Source: an uncultured Acetatifactor sp.
GTDB taxonomy: Bacteria > Bacillota > Clostridia > Lachnospirales > Lachnospiraceae
DNA length: 35,091 bases
NCBI GenBank assembly: GCA_910586835.1
Contig: CAJUJU010000044.1
Span: 1 to 35,091, forward strand
Direction: 5' to 3'
Part shown: in pieces, positions 1 to 7,878 of the stretch
How positions within the stretch are numbered: position 1 is the first letter of the stretch
Layout: each line of letters starts with the position of its first letter
Translations under genes and position numbers: made by a program
The notes under the pieces: model-generated
What the model was told of the DNA's origin: nothing
What the model saw: only the letters and a program-made list of their open reading frames with translations
Databases searched by the model: none

Positions 1-2
1 TC

Positions 3-30
3 TTGACAATCTGCAAAGGTTTGATATGAT
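3..30 (+). promoter_or_regulatory. Sigma-A-type promoter of the ECF S-component leader
   Basis: A perfect -35 TTGACA (3-8) and a -10 TATGAT (25-30) are 16 nt apart, with a TG one base before the -10 (extended -10). Transcription would start near 37, giving a leader of about 260 nt before the start codon at 299. Confidence 0.8.
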
Positions 31-36
31 AGGAGT

Positions 37-205
37 GAAAAAAGATTCCACCCTGTTGATTTGATTGCGCGGCGCACCGGGAAAACATACCGTGTCTCAG
101 GAAGAGACACCGCATTTGGAAAAATGCAGCGCCCAAAATCCCCCAGGGACACGACCTGGAATCTTTGGTTGATCCGCAAAACACGGCTTAATCCACAGAC
201 ACAAC
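37..205 (+). ncRNA. Structured 5' leader, candidate riboswitch aptamer of unknown class
   Basis: The leader can form one long arm closed by a perfect 10-bp pairing (41-50 with 157-166). Shorter pairings lie inside it: 51-55 with 144-148, 58-62 with 136-140, and 71-75 with 129-133. The arm ends in a junction holding two local hairpins, a 7-bp stem at 92-110 and a 6-bp stem with a GGAA loop at 112-127. A local 5-bp hairpin at 143-159 competes with part of the long arm. It is followed by an intrinsic terminator and then the transporter gene, the usual layout of a riboswitch. I looked for the cobalamin box, the THI box, the T-box and short preQ1 signatures and saw none, so the ligand is open. Confidence 0.6.
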
Positions 206-263
206 AAGGCCATGAAGGCTTATTCTCTCAGGAAGGGAGAATCTGTTTTCATGGCCTTTTTTT
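206..263 (+). terminator. Intrinsic terminator inside the leader (attenuator)
   Basis: An 11-bp stem pairs 206-216 with 248-258 and runs straight into seven T (257-263). A second 8-bp hairpin sits inside it (222-229 with 235-242). It lies between the promoter and the coding start at 299, so readthrough must be regulated or partial. The inner hairpin shares its AGGAA loop with the hairpin at 92-110. Confidence 0.8.
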
Positions 264-298
264 GTCGATATTGCCCAGACAGAATGGAGGAAAACAAA

Positions 299-859
299 AT
301 GATCAAACTGTCACCTGTCACCAAATGCGTCACCGCCGCCGTCTGTATGGCGCTCTGCGTCATACTGCCACTGGCAGTCCACGGAATCCCCAACGCCGGA
401 ACCCTGCTCTCGCCCATGCACCTGCCTGTGCTTTTGTGCGGCCTGATCTGCGGCTGGCCCTACGGCCTGATCTGCGGCCTCATCGGCCCCCTGCTCTCCA
501 GCATGATCAGCAGCATGCCCCCGGCAGGCCCCATCCTGTACGGAATGCTTGTGGAGCTGGCCTTCTATGGCCTTATCTCCGGTCTGCTGATGCAGCTGAT
601 CCACACGGGAAAAACAACGGCAGATCTTTACATCAGTCTCACCGCAGCCATGCTGGCAGGCCGCATCGCAGGAGGGCTGGCCAAGGCATTTTTCTTCTCC
701 GCAGGGTCCTATTCCTTCAGCATATGGGCCACCGCTTACTTTGTCTCCACCCTGCCCGGCATCCTCCTGCAGCTGCTGCTTCTTCCTGTGCTGTACTTTG
801 CCCTGCAGCGGGCTCATCTGCTGCCCGTCCGCTATCCCCAAAAACCGTCGAACAGCTGA
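299..859 (+). CDS. ECF transporter S component (vitamin/cofactor uptake)
   Basis: This 186-aa, very hydrophobic protein has about six membrane segments and no soluble domain, the size and pattern of substrate-binding S components of energy-coupling factor transporters. Such proteins bind a vitamin or cofactor precursor and work with a shared EcfA/EcfA'/EcfT module coded elsewhere. An AxxxA pattern in the first helix (A14, A18) fits the EcfT contact motif. A conserved-looking stretch, PMHLPVLLCGLICG near residue 40 followed by SSMPP, is typical of this superfamily. The start at 299 has GGAGG at 286-290; an upstream in-frame ATG at 212 lies inside the terminator stem and is unlikely. The substrate cannot be told from sequence. 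The structured leader suggests control by its own ligand. Confidence 0.8.
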   Translation: MIKLSPVTKCVTAAVCMALCVILPLAVHGIPNAGTLLSPMHLPVLLCGLICGWPYGLICGLIGPLLSSMISSMPPAGPILYGMLVELAFYGLISGLLMQLIHTGKTTADLYISLTAAMLAGRIAGGLAKAFFFSAGSYSFSIWATAYFVSTLPGILLQLLLLPVLYFALQRAHLLPVRYPQKPSNS

Positions 860-890
860 GGAAACGGACTTTTTTCACTGTTCCGTAAAA

Positions 891-2126
891 TCACCGCCGC
901 ACCCATTTGCCGAAGAGCGTCTTCTTATAATGGCGCAGTTCCTCCTTTGCCTCCGGAAGATTTCCTGCCTTCTGCAGGAAGAAAACAGCCTGAGGGATGC
1001 TCTCGGCAACCCCCAATCCTCTGCCGTACATATAGCCCCTCATGTAGTTGGCATCCGCATTGTCCCAATACACATGCTGCAAAAAGGATTCCGCCTTTGC
1101 ATAATCCTGCACGGTGCCCCAACCCATAAAACAACACTTGCCAAGGTAATAGACACCCCATTTGCTGTCTCTCTCATAGCCGAAGGAAAGCAGCTGAAAC
1201 GCCCTCTCATAGTCAACGGGGACTCCCCTTCCCTGGAAATACGCCTCACCCAGCAGATTGTGGCTGAGGATATTGCCGTTGGGAAGATCCTTCTCCAGAC
1301 ACTGAACCGCATAAGCCTCATCCTTCGCCGTTCCAATCCCCTGATAATAGCAACGCCCCACATCGGCCCAGGCCCCCGGATGACCGCCTTCAGCTGCCTT
1401 TTTGTACCAGATCAGCGCTTCCTCATTGCGCCCCTCCTTCTTTAAATCATCCGCATAAATCGCCTGATGAATGGGATGGCCATACTCCGCTCCGATCTTG
1501 AAGAGATCTTTTGCCTTTTCCGGCTGAGGCGCTATAATGTCCTCGTCTCCCTTGGTATAATAGTGGTTCAGGTTGTTTGCGGCAAAATACATGCCGCCCC
1601 GGAGTGCCTTCCAGAACCAGTCCTCACACTTGGAAATGTTTTCCCTCAGGTATGCCTGATATGCCGCCTGACTTGAAAAAGAATCCTTCGTTTTATCCTG
1701 GATCGTTAAGAAATCCCACCAGAAATAGGAATTTCCCACAACATACTGGCAGAATGCGTCCCCTGCAAAGGCAAGCTCCTCCACTTCATTGAACGCTTCC
1801 TGCAGATTGGCAAAGGGCATTTTCCTTTTCATCGCCGGTCTCAGCTCTCCGCTGCGCAGAGCCACCAGCACTCCCAGCGCGCTGCCCTGTTCCACGGATT
1901 TATGTAAAAGCTCCGTTGCCCGGTCGTCATCCTCCGGAAATCCGTGTCCCTTCCACACATACTGATAGCCGCACAGACAGCGTGCAAGAATACAGGTGGC
2001 ATCCCCGTCCCCCGCGGCGGAAGCCTTCTCCAGAAGGGCAAACGCTTCTTTCCCGCGCCCTGTCCGCTCATTGTAATAGATGTCCTGCAGCGCCTGTCTG
2101 ACCTCACTGCTCAGTTCCTTACCCAT
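891..2126 (-). CDS. Sel1-like (TPR-type) repeat protein
   Basis: The 411-aa protein is made almost wholly of helical repeats of about 36 residues with the Sel1 pattern, for example AEGGHPGAWADVGRCYYQG followed by a D-x-x-x-A step, and later YFQGRGVPVDYERA and CFMGWGTVQDYAKA. There is no signal peptide or membrane segment, so it is probably cytoplasmic. Sel1 proteins act as scaffolds for protein-protein contact, and no enzymatic domain is visible. Upstream is a plausible promoter and a leader hairpin. It is convergent with the ECF gene, with only 31 nt between them and no clear shared terminator. Its job is unknown; similar orphan Sel1 proteins are common in gut Firmicutes, some beside toxin-immunity loci. 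Confidence 0.8.
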   Translation of the reverse strand: MGKELSSEVRQALQDIYYNERTGRGKEAFALLEKASAAGDGDATCILARCLCGYQYVWKGHGFPEDDDRATELLHKSVEQGSALGVLVALRSGELRPAMKRKMPFANLQEAFNEVEELAFAGDAFCQYVVGNSYFWWDFLTIQDKTKDSFSSQAAYQAYLRENISKCEDWFWKALRGGMYFAANNLNHYYTKGDEDIIAPQPEKAKDLFKIGAEYGHPIHQAIYADDLKKEGRNEEALIWYKKAAEGGHPGAWADVGRCYYQGIGTAKDEAYAVQCLEKDLPNGNILSHNLLGEAYFQGRGVPVDYERAFQLLSFGYERDSKWGVYYLGKCCFMGWGTVQDYAKAESFLQHVYWDNADANYMRGYMYGRGLGVAESIPQAVFFLQKAGNLPEAKEELRHYKKTLFGKWVRR

Positions 2127-2201
2127 ACCGTTTATACTCCTCCTTCATCTCAACAGATACTCGGACAAAATCTCTCTCTGATCCTGTCCGAAGATAGCTA
2201 T

Positions 2202-2230
2202 ATTGTATCACGCCGGAAGCGGAAGCACAA
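2202..2230 (-). promoter_or_regulatory. Probable promoter of the Sel1-repeat gene
   Basis: On the minus strand there is a -10 TACAAT (2202-2207) with TG one base upstream (extended -10), and a weak -35 TTGTGC 17 nt further up. Downstream in the transcript the inverted repeat TCGGACA/TGTCCGA (2161-2167 and 2187-2193) could form a leader hairpin or be an operator. The rest of 2127-2275 shows nothing else. Confidence 0.45.
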
Positions 2231-2275
2231 TATGGAGTACAGGACAAAGTATATCACATTTTACTTCGATCAGGC

Positions 2276-2926
2276 TCAAACCCCCTTTATGCTCCTGCCC
2301 TTCTGGAGCAGAAGCGATCCCCCGATCAGCAGGATTCCCGCCGCCAGCAGAACGACCTTGGAGAGATACTCTCCCATCGTCATGGAAAACAGCCAGAAAC
2401 AGCCCAGCCGGCTTCCCATCCCATAATTCAGAACATAAAATCCTATGGGAATCATGTATGCGGCAACCGTGTTGCCGCATACGGCTGAGGCGAACATTCC
2501 CAGCCCGCCCAGAAATATGGCATCGGAAAACGTTCCCGCCGCCAGTTTCACATTCACTTCACAGCCCCGCATCCCCATAAAGACAACAAACACGCCCACT
2601 GCTGCCGCAAGAATCACTGCCAAGTACACTGTCCTGATCAGATAAATCCGCAGGACGCTCACATATTTTGACGCAACCAGGTCGTGAATCTCGGCGTTCT
2701 GTTCCGGCAAAAATACCGGTGTCAGCAGAATGATTCCAATCAGGGAGACAAACATTTCCAGCGGAACGGCTGCCCCCTGTTGATCCAGGTTTTCCGTCCC
2801 CACCAGCACCGGTGTCAGCAAAAGCCAGATACAGCTCACGGCAAAAGACAAAACGGTGTTAGCCTTCCAATTTATTTTTACGGTTTCCCAGTACGGAAAG
2901 CGCTCTTTTGATTTTACTGCCGCCAT
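2276..2926 (-). CDS. ABC-2-type membrane protein (permease subunit)
   Basis: A 216-aa protein with about six hydrophobic segments and no soluble domain, ending the ABC cluster. It resembles the small permease partner of antibiotic or peptide export ABC systems, but I see no diagnostic motif. The open frame extends to 2953, but AGGAGGGG stands 8 nt before an internal ATG at 2926, which I chose. Even so, the first 68 nt overlap the 3' end of the preceding permease in another frame, so the two are likely translationally coupled. Transported substrate unknown. Confidence 0.7.
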   Translation of the reverse strand: MAAVKSKERFPYWETVKINWKANTVLSFAVSCIWLLLTPVLVGTENLDQQGAAVPLEMFVSLIGIILLTPVFLPEQNAEIHDLVASKYVSVLRIYLIRTVYLAVILAAAVGVFVVFMGMRGCEVNVKLAAGTFSDAIFLGGLGMFASAVCGNTVAAYMIPIGFYVLNYGMGSRLGCFWLFSMTMGEYLSKVVLLAAGILLIGGSLLLQKGRSIKGV

Positions 2927-4220
2927 CCAGACTTCCCCTCCTTTTTCTTTCATAGATTAGGATTGTTGCAATGATCAGCACCGCGGACAGCCCTGCAAAA
3001 AGCAATCGGTTGGCAACCAGCCGCTGGAAATTATCCACATAGTCCTGTGTCCTGAAAAAAGACTTCTCTCCGGCGTTATGTCTGGGCGCAAGCCGAAACA
3101 GAGCATAGCCGCTTTCCACAGACCGAAAACCCATATTGATATCAATCAGCCACCAGAATCCCTGAACTGCCACTGCAATCGGAGTGCCTGTCAACTCCGT
3201 CAGAAACATGCCCACTGCGGTGGCCATCATTACCCCGGGCATTATCCACCCCAGATCATATTTCAGCGGAGCCAGATAATCCAGCCTCTCACCGCTGTAC
3301 AATCCCCATACGGAAGCATTTGACACATAAGACAGGAGAAGAACCGGCAGCATGGCTGCCGTTACCAGTGCAAAATACCTGACGACAGTCAGTCTGGCGG
3401 CGGACACCTCTCTGGTATAAATCAGTTCCGCCATCCTTGCCCGCCTGTCCTTCAGACACAGGATTACAGCGGGAAAGACGGGCAGAAGGGACATGACCAT
3501 TGCCACTGCGTAATCCGAAAACAATCGGGCGTAACCGCCTGTTATCCGGTCACGGCTCACTGCCAGCTCATGGCGCTGCACCGCTTCCTCATAAGTCACT
3601 TCCACCGTTCCATAGCTCTTCAGATGCTCCGCGCAATAATCCGAGCCGCCTCCCAGAATATCGTCTACCCTCTGCATGGCTTCCGCAAATTTCCCATACT
3701 CCATATCGTCACGAACGGCTATCGTCAGCCCCTCTTCGCCGGTGTCTTTCCCTTCTTCCTCCGAGCCGTCCCGGGCACCGGAAAAGATCAGATTGCCGTC
3801 GCTGTCCATCTGAAGCTCTTCCCCTATGTTGAAGCTGTAGCCGTCGTCTCCGGTGCCCTCAAAAGCTGCCTGCTTCCCAAGAATGGCTTCCGTATCCTCC
3901 CCTGTGATCTCCGCAATGATCTCCGCCACCATTCTCTGCTTTTTTTCATCGAGCCGCACATTCTTGATAAACCCGATGGGATAGGTTTTATAATTGTTTT
4001 CGCAGAACTCCTGCCACAGACTTTCCAGCGCTGCCGGCATAATCATTTCCGGGATCTCCCTGTTGACCACCCCGTAATTGCCGCCGGGCTCCGGTCTGTT
4101 CATCCTGCTGTCTCCAAAGTACAGCGCTCCCTGACTATAGAGAGCAACGGCCAGGGCGCCTGCAAAGAGAATATAAAAAAAGGAGCACATAACCTTCTTC
4201 AATTCCTTTAAATACAGCAT
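2859..4220 (-). CDS. ABC transporter permease with large extracytoplasmic domain
   Basis: The 453-aa protein begins with one membrane segment (about residues 12-29). A hydrophilic region of roughly 200 residues, rich in acidic residues and presumably outside the cell, follows. The C-terminal half holds several membrane segments (about 235-430). This layout is typical of ABC-2/FtsX-like exporter permeases. It overlaps the ATPase gene upstream by 13 nt and the smaller permease downstream by 68 nt, so the three form one operon and probably one complex. Such systems commonly export or give resistance to peptides. The substrate is not visible from sequence. Confidence 0.75.
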   Translation of the reverse strand: MLYLKELKKVMCSFFYILFAGALAVALYSQGALYFGDSRMNRPEPGGNYGVVNREIPEMIMPAALESLWQEFCENNYKTYPIGFIKNVRLDEKKQRMVAEIIAEITGEDTEAILGKQAAFEGTGDDGYSFNIGEELQMDSDGNLIFSGARDGSEEEGKDTGEEGLTIAVRDDMEYGKFAEAMQRVDDILGGGSDYCAEHLKSYGTVEVTYEEAVQRHELAVSRDRITGGYARLFSDYAVAMVMSLLPVFPAVILCLKDRRARMAELIYTREVSAARLTVVRYFALVTAAMLPVLLLSYVSNASVWGLYSGERLDYLAPLKYDLGWIMPGVMMATAVGMFLTELTGTPIAVAVQGFWWLIDINMGFRSVESGYALFRLAPRHNAGEKSFFRTQDYVDNFQRLVANRLLFAGLSAVLIIATILIYERKRRGSLDGGSKIKRALSVLGNRKNKLEG

Positions 4221-5128
4221 TCTGTCTCACCTCCGATCCCGGCATTCTCCTGCGACATATCCGCTCCGCTTTCCTTCAGATACAACATATAGGCATCCTC
4301 CATATTCGGCTCGCAGAGTTCTGCCCCCGGCAGGTGATTCTCCGACAAAAAACGGACACAGGCTCTTTTTCCCTGTGTGTGCATACCGGTGATCACCAGT
4401 TCCTTCTTCAGCCCGGAGAGTTCATTCCTGTCGACGGTCTTTGTGAACACCTTTCCCTGTGCCGCCGTCAACAGCTCTTCCACGGCTCCGTTATAAATGA
4501 CTCTTCCCCTGTCCAGAATTGCCACATTCTCACAGGTTGCTTCAATATCGCCCACAATATGAGTGGATAGAAGCACAATCCTGTCTTCCGCCACCTCGGA
4601 CAGCAGATTGCGGAACCGCACCCGCTCCTCCGGGTCAAGACCTGCCGTGGGCTCATCCACAATCAGCACCCGGGGATCATTCAGCAGCGCCTGAGCAATT
4701 CCCAGCCGGCGCTTCATACCGCCGGAAAGCGCTTTGACCTTCTTGTGGCTGTGCTCGGTCAAATTTACCCTGTTTAAAAGTGACTGCGTTCTCTCTTTTC
4801 TCTCCCGCCCATTCAGTCCGGAGAGAATCCCCAGATAATTCATGGCCTCCGCCACGCTCATGGAAGGATAAACGGAAAATTCCTGAGGCAGATATCCGAT
4901 GATTCTGCGGATTTCCTTTCTCTTTTCAACCGATATGCCGCAGATGGTAATCTCCCCGTCCTTTTTTGGAAGCAGCGTGGCAAGGGTCTTCATCAACGTG
5001 GTCTTTCCCGCGCCGTTTCTGCCAAGCAGTCCGAACATCCCCTGTCCGATGGTAAGACTGACATCCCTCAAAGCCTGCTTTTTGCCGTAAAATTTGTTGA
5101 GCCCTGTGATTTCAATTGTTTCATTCAT
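4208..5128 (-). CDS. ABC transporter ATP-binding protein
   Basis: A 306-aa ATPase with every ABC motif in order: Walker A GRNGAGKT (36-43), Q-loop Q82, signature LSGGM (134-138), Walker B VLIVDEP (154-160) and switch histidine H190. The last 90 residues form the accessory domain usual in multidrug and antibiotic-peptide exporters of the CcmA/BcrA type. It powers the two membrane proteins coded just downstream, overlapping the first by 13 nt. The 104-nt gap between it and the response regulator is where a histidine kinase is normally coded in such clusters, but none is present. Confidence 0.92.
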   Translation of the reverse strand: MNETIEITGLNKFYGKKQALRDVSLTIGQGMFGLLGRNGAGKTTLMKTLATLLPKKDGEITICGISVEKRKEIRRIIGYLPQEFSVYPSMSVAEAMNYLGILSGLNGRERKERTQSLLNRVNLTEHSHKKVKALSGGMKRRLGIAQALLNDPRVLIVDEPTAGLDPEERVRFRNLLSEVAEDRIVLLSTHIVGDIEATCENVAILDRGRVIYNGAVEELLTAAQGKVFTKTVDRNELSGLKKELVITGMHTQGKRACVRFLSENHLPGAELCEPNMEDAYMLYLKESGADMSQENAGIGGETECCI

Positions 5129-5232
5129 GCTTTTTCACAATACCTTTCCGCACCTTCGAAATCCCTTCCTCCGATGCATTCTTTGAATACAAGGCATAGC
5201 TTATCGCATATTTATCAACTTTTTATCTACAT
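5129..5232 (-). other. Gap between regulator and ATPase, no kinase gene
   Basis: This 104-nt stretch is too short for a sensor kinase. On the minus strand one frame is open for about 33 codons without a start codon and ends in a TGA overlapping the ATPase start. It could be the tail of a deleted gene or chance. There is no terminator, so the regulator and transporter genes may be cotranscribed. Confidence 0.35.
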
Positions 5233-5904
5233 TTATATCCATCTGTATCCCACGCCCCAGACTGTTTCTATAAAGGGCTTCATACCCGCCGCCTCAAATT
5301 TCCCGCGGATACGGCGGATATGCTCGGCCACAACAGAACTGTCTCCCTCGCTGTCGTATCCCCAGACAAGCTCATAGATCCGCTCCTTGCTGAACACCTG
5401 GCCCCTGTGCCGGAACAAAAGCTCAATAATATCAAATTCTTTCCTGGCAAGGGGAACCGCTTCACCGTCGGAATACACACACCTGGCCGTGTAGTCGATT
5501 GCAGCCCTGTCGTCAAACTGCACTCTGGGAGAATCCATCTTGCGCCGCTCCCGCCGCAGATGAGCCGAGACTCTGGCGCCCAGTTCCTCAATGGAGAACG
5601 GTTTTACAATGTAATCATCCCCACCCATACCAAAGCCAGCAATTTTATCGCTGTCTTCAATTCTTGCCGTGAGAAACAAAATCGGACAACACACAAAATC
5701 CCTGATCCTGCGGCAGACCTCCAGGCCGTCCATATCCGGCATATTGATATCCAGCAGGATCAGATCCGGCTGCCCTTCCGCTTTTTTCACAGCCTCCAGA
5801 CCACTGCCGGCTGTCATCACGTCGTACCCCTGAAATGCAAAATAATCCTTCAACATGGATACAATGTCTCTCTCGTCGTCAACAATCAGTATTTTATCTC
5901 TCAT
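5233..5904 (-). CDS. OmpR/PhoB-family response regulator
   Basis: A 223-aa two-domain regulator. The receiver domain has acidic pocket D9/D10, phosphoacceptor D52 (in LLDINMP), T79 and K101. The C-terminal winged helix (about 125-223) ends in the typical VWGVGYRW. It binds DNA when phosphorylated and most likely controls the ABC genes downstream. The frame is open to 5964, but GGGAGGG lies 6 nt before the ATG at 5904 and directly against the ATG at 5910, so 5904 is chosen. No cognate histidine kinase is adjacent, which is unusual for this kind of regulator-exporter cluster; the partner kinase must be elsewhere or lost. Confidence 0.92.
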   Translation of the reverse strand: MRDKILIVDDERDIVSMLKDYFAFQGYDVMTAGSGLEAVKKAEGQPDLILLDINMPDMDGLEVCRRIRDFVCCPILFLTARIEDSDKIAGFGMGGDDYIVKPFSIEELGARVSAHLRRERRKMDSPRVQFDDRAAIDYTARCVYSDGEAVPLARKEFDIIELLFRHRGQVFSKERIYELVWGYDSEGDSSVVAEHIRRIRGKFEAAGMKPFIETVWGVGYRWI

Positions 5905-5985
5905 AAGCATCCCTCCCGGCCTGAATAAGGTCATTTTAATCTCAATTTTTCTACTATTTATCAACTTTGCCTGTATTCTATCACC

Positions 5986-6018
5986 AAAAAACAGACCAAC
6001 GTTTACGCGGTCTGTTTT
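5986..6018 (-). terminator. Intrinsic terminator after the GT-C-like gene
   Basis: A 10-bp stem (5988-5997 with 6009-6018) with an 11-nt loop is followed on the minus strand by a run of T (plus-strand A at 5986-5991). It ends transcription of the upstream gene 6037-7683. The stem also has T on the plus side, so it could work in both directions. Confidence 0.8.
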
Positions 6019-6036
6019 ATCCGTTCTTTCTTGAGT

Positions 6037-7683
6037 TCATTCTTTTTCAATCAAATACACTGATAAATTTGTACTTTTTGTCAGATACTGTGCGGTAAAA
6101 CGCTCACCGCTTGCCTCATTAAATAATTCAAGTGCACCAGAAAGAAGGTCTTCATAAATATATAGAACAAATTCTTCCTGTTCTTCGATCTTACAGAATG
6201 CCAAAACATCCTCATCAGTATTATCCTGCGACAAAAAGCAAATCCGTTCCGGAATCAGCCAGTCATAGTAGGAATAAACTCCCACCGTAGGACCATATAC
6301 AATCCATGGGATTTTGTCGTACTCTTTTAAGATTGCCACATCCTTTTCCGGATGAAAAAGATATGTAATTCCATACCCTCCATCAATAACAATAATCTCT
6401 CCCACCAAAATACCGATCATGAAAGCTGCAGACACAAAACAGGAAAACCTTTTATTTGCCCTTAATACTTTCATCTTGAGAATCAGTTCCCGGAAAATCA
6501 ATATAACGCTCCACGCCAGGCAAAGCATCATAACCGTAAAACTGCCCCACAAATATCTTTCCTCCCGCACGTCCGGCAGGGTGAAACACACAGCAAGCTG
6601 ATACGCCTGTGCAACCATTACACACAAAACAAAACCTGTCAGCTTTTTCGCTTCCTTCTTTTTATACAAAATCACTCCCCCGCCTGCCAGGCACCCAAAA
6701 ATCATCAATAATGCAATGACAACCGGAAATACTTCACCAAACATGGAAGCAGCCAACCGTTCAAACCCCCAGAAAATATTTTCAATCTTTTCTGCGGAGA
6801 AGACGAAAATCGATTTCAAAGCCAATTGCCCTTTACCACGATTTAAGTTCCATCTACAATAAGGAAAAATAAAAATTGTGGTCAGAAGAGAGCAGACGAA
6901 ATTTACCAGCCAGATAAGAACAATTTTAAATTTGAGGGTAGCCCAAAATCTTCTTTTCTCTCTAAACGCCGAAATCAAAAACCACATACAAAAAACGGAA
7001 GCTGTCAACGCATAAAAAATCCAAAAATCGTAATGAGTCAGCATACCGAACACGCTGACCACAAACAAATACACAAACACGCCTGGCCTTATTTTGGCCC
7101 TGTCAGTTTCTCTCCAAATCCACAATGCTGCCAACAGCAAAAGTATCTCAGCCAGCAAAAGCATCGCATACATCCGCAATGTAGTAATCTGTTCAAGAAT
7201 CAGACGGTTGGAAACAAGTGTCAAGAAGGTCACCAGACCTGAAAGCATCGGACTCTTTGTCAGATAAAGAAACAATCCATATCCCACTCCCAGGATAATC
7301 ACATAATAGACTAAATTGATACTGAGACCAATCCAAATAGAACCGCTTCCATGAAAAAAATAGACTGAAACGATTCGAAACAGCCAGAAGTAAAGCGGTA
7401 CATGGTCATTGTACAGGCGAATAGTTATGTCGTTCAGCGAAAGCCTGTCCCAATCTGCTGCAAAGAAAGCCTCCACATCTGATCCTGTCATCCATTCATC
7501 CAGACAGGATGCCGGCCATGCCTGTTCAAAACCATTTGCCGACTCATATGTGTATATTTCGTCGCAAAACCATACCTGTTTTTGATTTCCCCAATAAAAA
7601 AAAGAAAACAATCCTGCTGCTAACAATATCAACCCTGTTAATATGACTTTTCTGGTTTTTAGATCATCTGTGAAATTCCGCAT
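6037..7683 (-). CDS. GT-C-fold polytopic membrane protein, glycosyltransferase-39-like
   Basis: The 548-aa protein has about ten to twelve membrane segments and the D-E pair (D41, E42 in FCDEIYTYE) in the first extracytoplasmic loop, where GT-C enzymes such as ArnT and PMT keep their catalytic acid. These enzymes move a sugar from a polyprenyl-phosphate donor to a lipid or protein at the outer face of the membrane. AGGAAAGGA precedes the ATG at 7683, which I prefer to the longer frame starting at 7767. It is alone in its transcription unit, with its own promoter and terminator. It is visibly richer in A and T than its neighbours, suggesting horizontal gain. Donor and acceptor unknown; other GT-C families remain possible. 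Confidence 0.7.
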   Translation of the reverse strand: MRNFTDDLKTRKVILTGLILLAAGLFSFFYWGNQKQVWFCDEIYTYESANGFEQAWPASCLDEWMTGSDVEAFFAADWDRLSLNDITIRLYNDHVPLYFWLFRIVSVYFFHGSGSIWIGLSINLVYYVIILGVGYGLFLYLTKSPMLSGLVTFLTLVSNRLILEQITTLRMYAMLLLAEILLLLAALWIWRETDRAKIRPGVFVYLFVVSVFGMLTHYDFWIFYALTASVFCMWFLISAFREKRRFWATLKFKIVLIWLVNFVCSLLTTIFIFPYCRWNLNRGKGQLALKSIFVFSAEKIENIFWGFERLAASMFGEVFPVVIALLMIFGCLAGGGVILYKKKEAKKLTGFVLCVMVAQAYQLAVCFTLPDVREERYLWGSFTVMMLCLAWSVILIFRELILKMKVLRANKRFSCFVSAAFMIGILVGEIIVIDGGYGITYLFHPEKDVAILKEYDKIPWIVYGPTVGVYSYYDWLIPERICFLSQDNTDEDVLAFCKIEEQEEFVLYIYEDLLSGALELFNEASGERFTAQYLTKSTNLSVYLIEKE

Positions 7684-7738
7684 CAAAAATCCTTTCCTGA
7701 AAACAAATTTGCTTTGTACTGCAATTTGCACATTAATG

Positions 7739-7777
7739 ATTATAAATGAATTGTCTACAGATTGCAAATCATTTGCA
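7739..7777 (-). promoter_or_regulatory. Promoter of the GT-C-like gene with overlapping palindrome
   Basis: On the minus strand -35 TTGCAA (plus 7762-7767) and -10 TATAAT (plus 7739-7744) are 17 nt apart. The 15-nt palindrome TGCAAAT-C-ATTTGCA (7763-7777) covers the -35, so it is a reasonable operator candidate in the region shared with the divergent nitroreductase gene. Confidence 0.6.
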
Positions 7778-7811
7778 GCGATATTTTCTCATATATTTTT
7801 CTGTTCAATTC

Positions 7812-7820
7812 TGCTATAAT
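7812..7820 (+). promoter_or_regulatory. Extended -10 promoter of the nitroreductase gene
   Basis: TGCTATAAT (7812-7820) is a perfect extended -10; no good -35 is seen 17 nt upstream. It lies about 60 nt before the start codon at 7879. Confidence 0.55.
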
Positions 7821-7878
7821 ATGAGGTACAAAACAAACTGCTCCCATGGCAGTCCTGTTGAGGAAAGGAGAAAACAAC

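Noticed and set aside
37..205. Leader as a cobalamin riboswitch, THI box or T-box
   Set aside because: The conserved boxes of these classes are not present, so I leave the class open.
311..841. Long open frame on the minus strand opposite the ECF gene
   Set aside because: No ribosome binding site; it is the antisense shadow of a G/C-biased coding frame, with a Gln/His/Gly-rich product unlike a protein.
5121..5220. 33-codon open frame between regulator and ATPase as a gene
   Set aside because: No start codon or ribosome site; it may be a relic but cannot be called a gene.
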